Assembly (NCBI GenBank): GCA_900555105.1
Contig: USJP01000096.1
Coordinates: 1 to 6,605 of the forward strand
Direction of reading: 5' to 3'
DNA: 6,605 nt
Source of the DNA: an uncultured Coriobacteriaceae bacterium
Lineage (GTDB): Bacteria; Actinomycetota; Coriobacteriia; Coriobacteriales; UMGS124
Made by a program: the position numbers and the translations under genes. This document shows positions 6,507 to 6,605 of the stretch, piece after piece (positions within the stretch are counted from its first letter, which is position 1; the number at the start of each line of letters is the position of its first letter). The notes beneath the pieces are model-generated. The model did not search any database and was not told where the DNA came from. It worked only from the letters and a program-made list of their open reading frames with translations.

Positions 6507-6512
6507 AATGCA

Positions 6513-6605
6513 ATGAAGACAACTAGCAGCATCTCACGCCGCAACTTTGTCGCCAGCGCAGCCGCAACGGCGGCCATGGCAGCTGCGGCCACCGGCACCG
6601 CCCGC
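6513..6605 (+). CDS. N-terminus of a Tat-exported protein, probably an oxidoreductase (3' end outside window)
   Basis: The visible 31 residues are almost entirely a twin-arginine signal peptide. A short polar start (MKTTSSI) is followed by SRRNFV and then a long alanine-rich hydrophobic core running to the window edge. The ribosome binding site is strong. Tat signals mark proteins exported folded, usually with a bound cofactor. In this class of bacteria, genes placed divergent to a membrane LuxR regulator are most often FAD-dependent reductases like the one at 2438, and sometimes molybdopterin enzymes. No catalytic domain is visible, so the product cannot be assigned. The signal differs in sequence from the one at 2438 apart from the SRR-x-F motif. 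Confidence 0.85.
   Translation, partial: MKTTSSISRRNFVASAAATAAMAAAATGTAR

Larger units (their letters stand above)
6270..6512. promoter_or_regulatory. Divergent control region between second LuxR gene and Tat-signal gene
   Basis: About 240 bp separate the preferred LuxR start from the Tat-gene start. The region holds the TTGTGAC/GTCACAA inverted repeat (listed separately) and a perfect 10-bp palindrome GCGCATGCGC (6483-6492) ending 7 nt before the Tat-gene ribosome binding site. It also holds the strong minus-strand ribosome binding site at 6399-6405. No convincing -35/-10 pair was identified on either strand. Confidence 0.5.

Overview
The window looks like chromosomal DNA from a high-GC anaerobic actinomycete of the class Coriobacteriia, most likely Eggerthellaceae or a relative. 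The evidence is gene content, not a marker gene. Two LuxR-type regulators carry long multi-membrane-span N-terminal halves, each lies divergent to a gene with a twin-arginine (Tat) signal, and one of those genes encodes an exported FAD/FMN flavoprotein reductase. This combination is a hallmark of that group.

Layout. Positions 1-322 (+) hold the C-terminal end of a SAM-dependent methyltransferase. Positions 323-826 have no convincing gene. They contain two spaced copies of a 45-bp hairpin-forming element (four related 16-bp arms in alternating orientation) and several short palindromes. Positions 827-2200 (-) encode a membrane LuxR regulator. Positions 2201-2437 are a divergent control region with short inverted repeats and helically phased T-tracts. 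Positions 2438-4447 (+) encode a complete 669-residue Tat-exported flavoprotein (FAD_binding_2 plus C-terminal FMN_bind), closed by a strong intrinsic terminator at 4474-4515. Positions 4731 to about 6269 (-) encode a second, different membrane LuxR regulator. Positions 6270-6512 are a second divergent control region with a TTGTGAC/GTCACAA inverted repeat. At 6513 a second Tat-signal gene begins and runs off the window.

How the parts work together (inference). The region reads as two consecutive modules, each a membrane-anchored LuxR regulator divergent from an exported protein. In the first, the exported protein is clearly a flavin reductase. In related gut bacteria such modules are thought to sense a small organic molecule and switch on the reductase that uses it as a respiratory electron acceptor. 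The first reductase lacks the residues that bind the two carboxylates of fumarate in classical flavocytochrome c fumarate reductases, so its substrate is probably something else and cannot be named from sequence. The second exported protein cannot be classified because only its signal peptide is visible.
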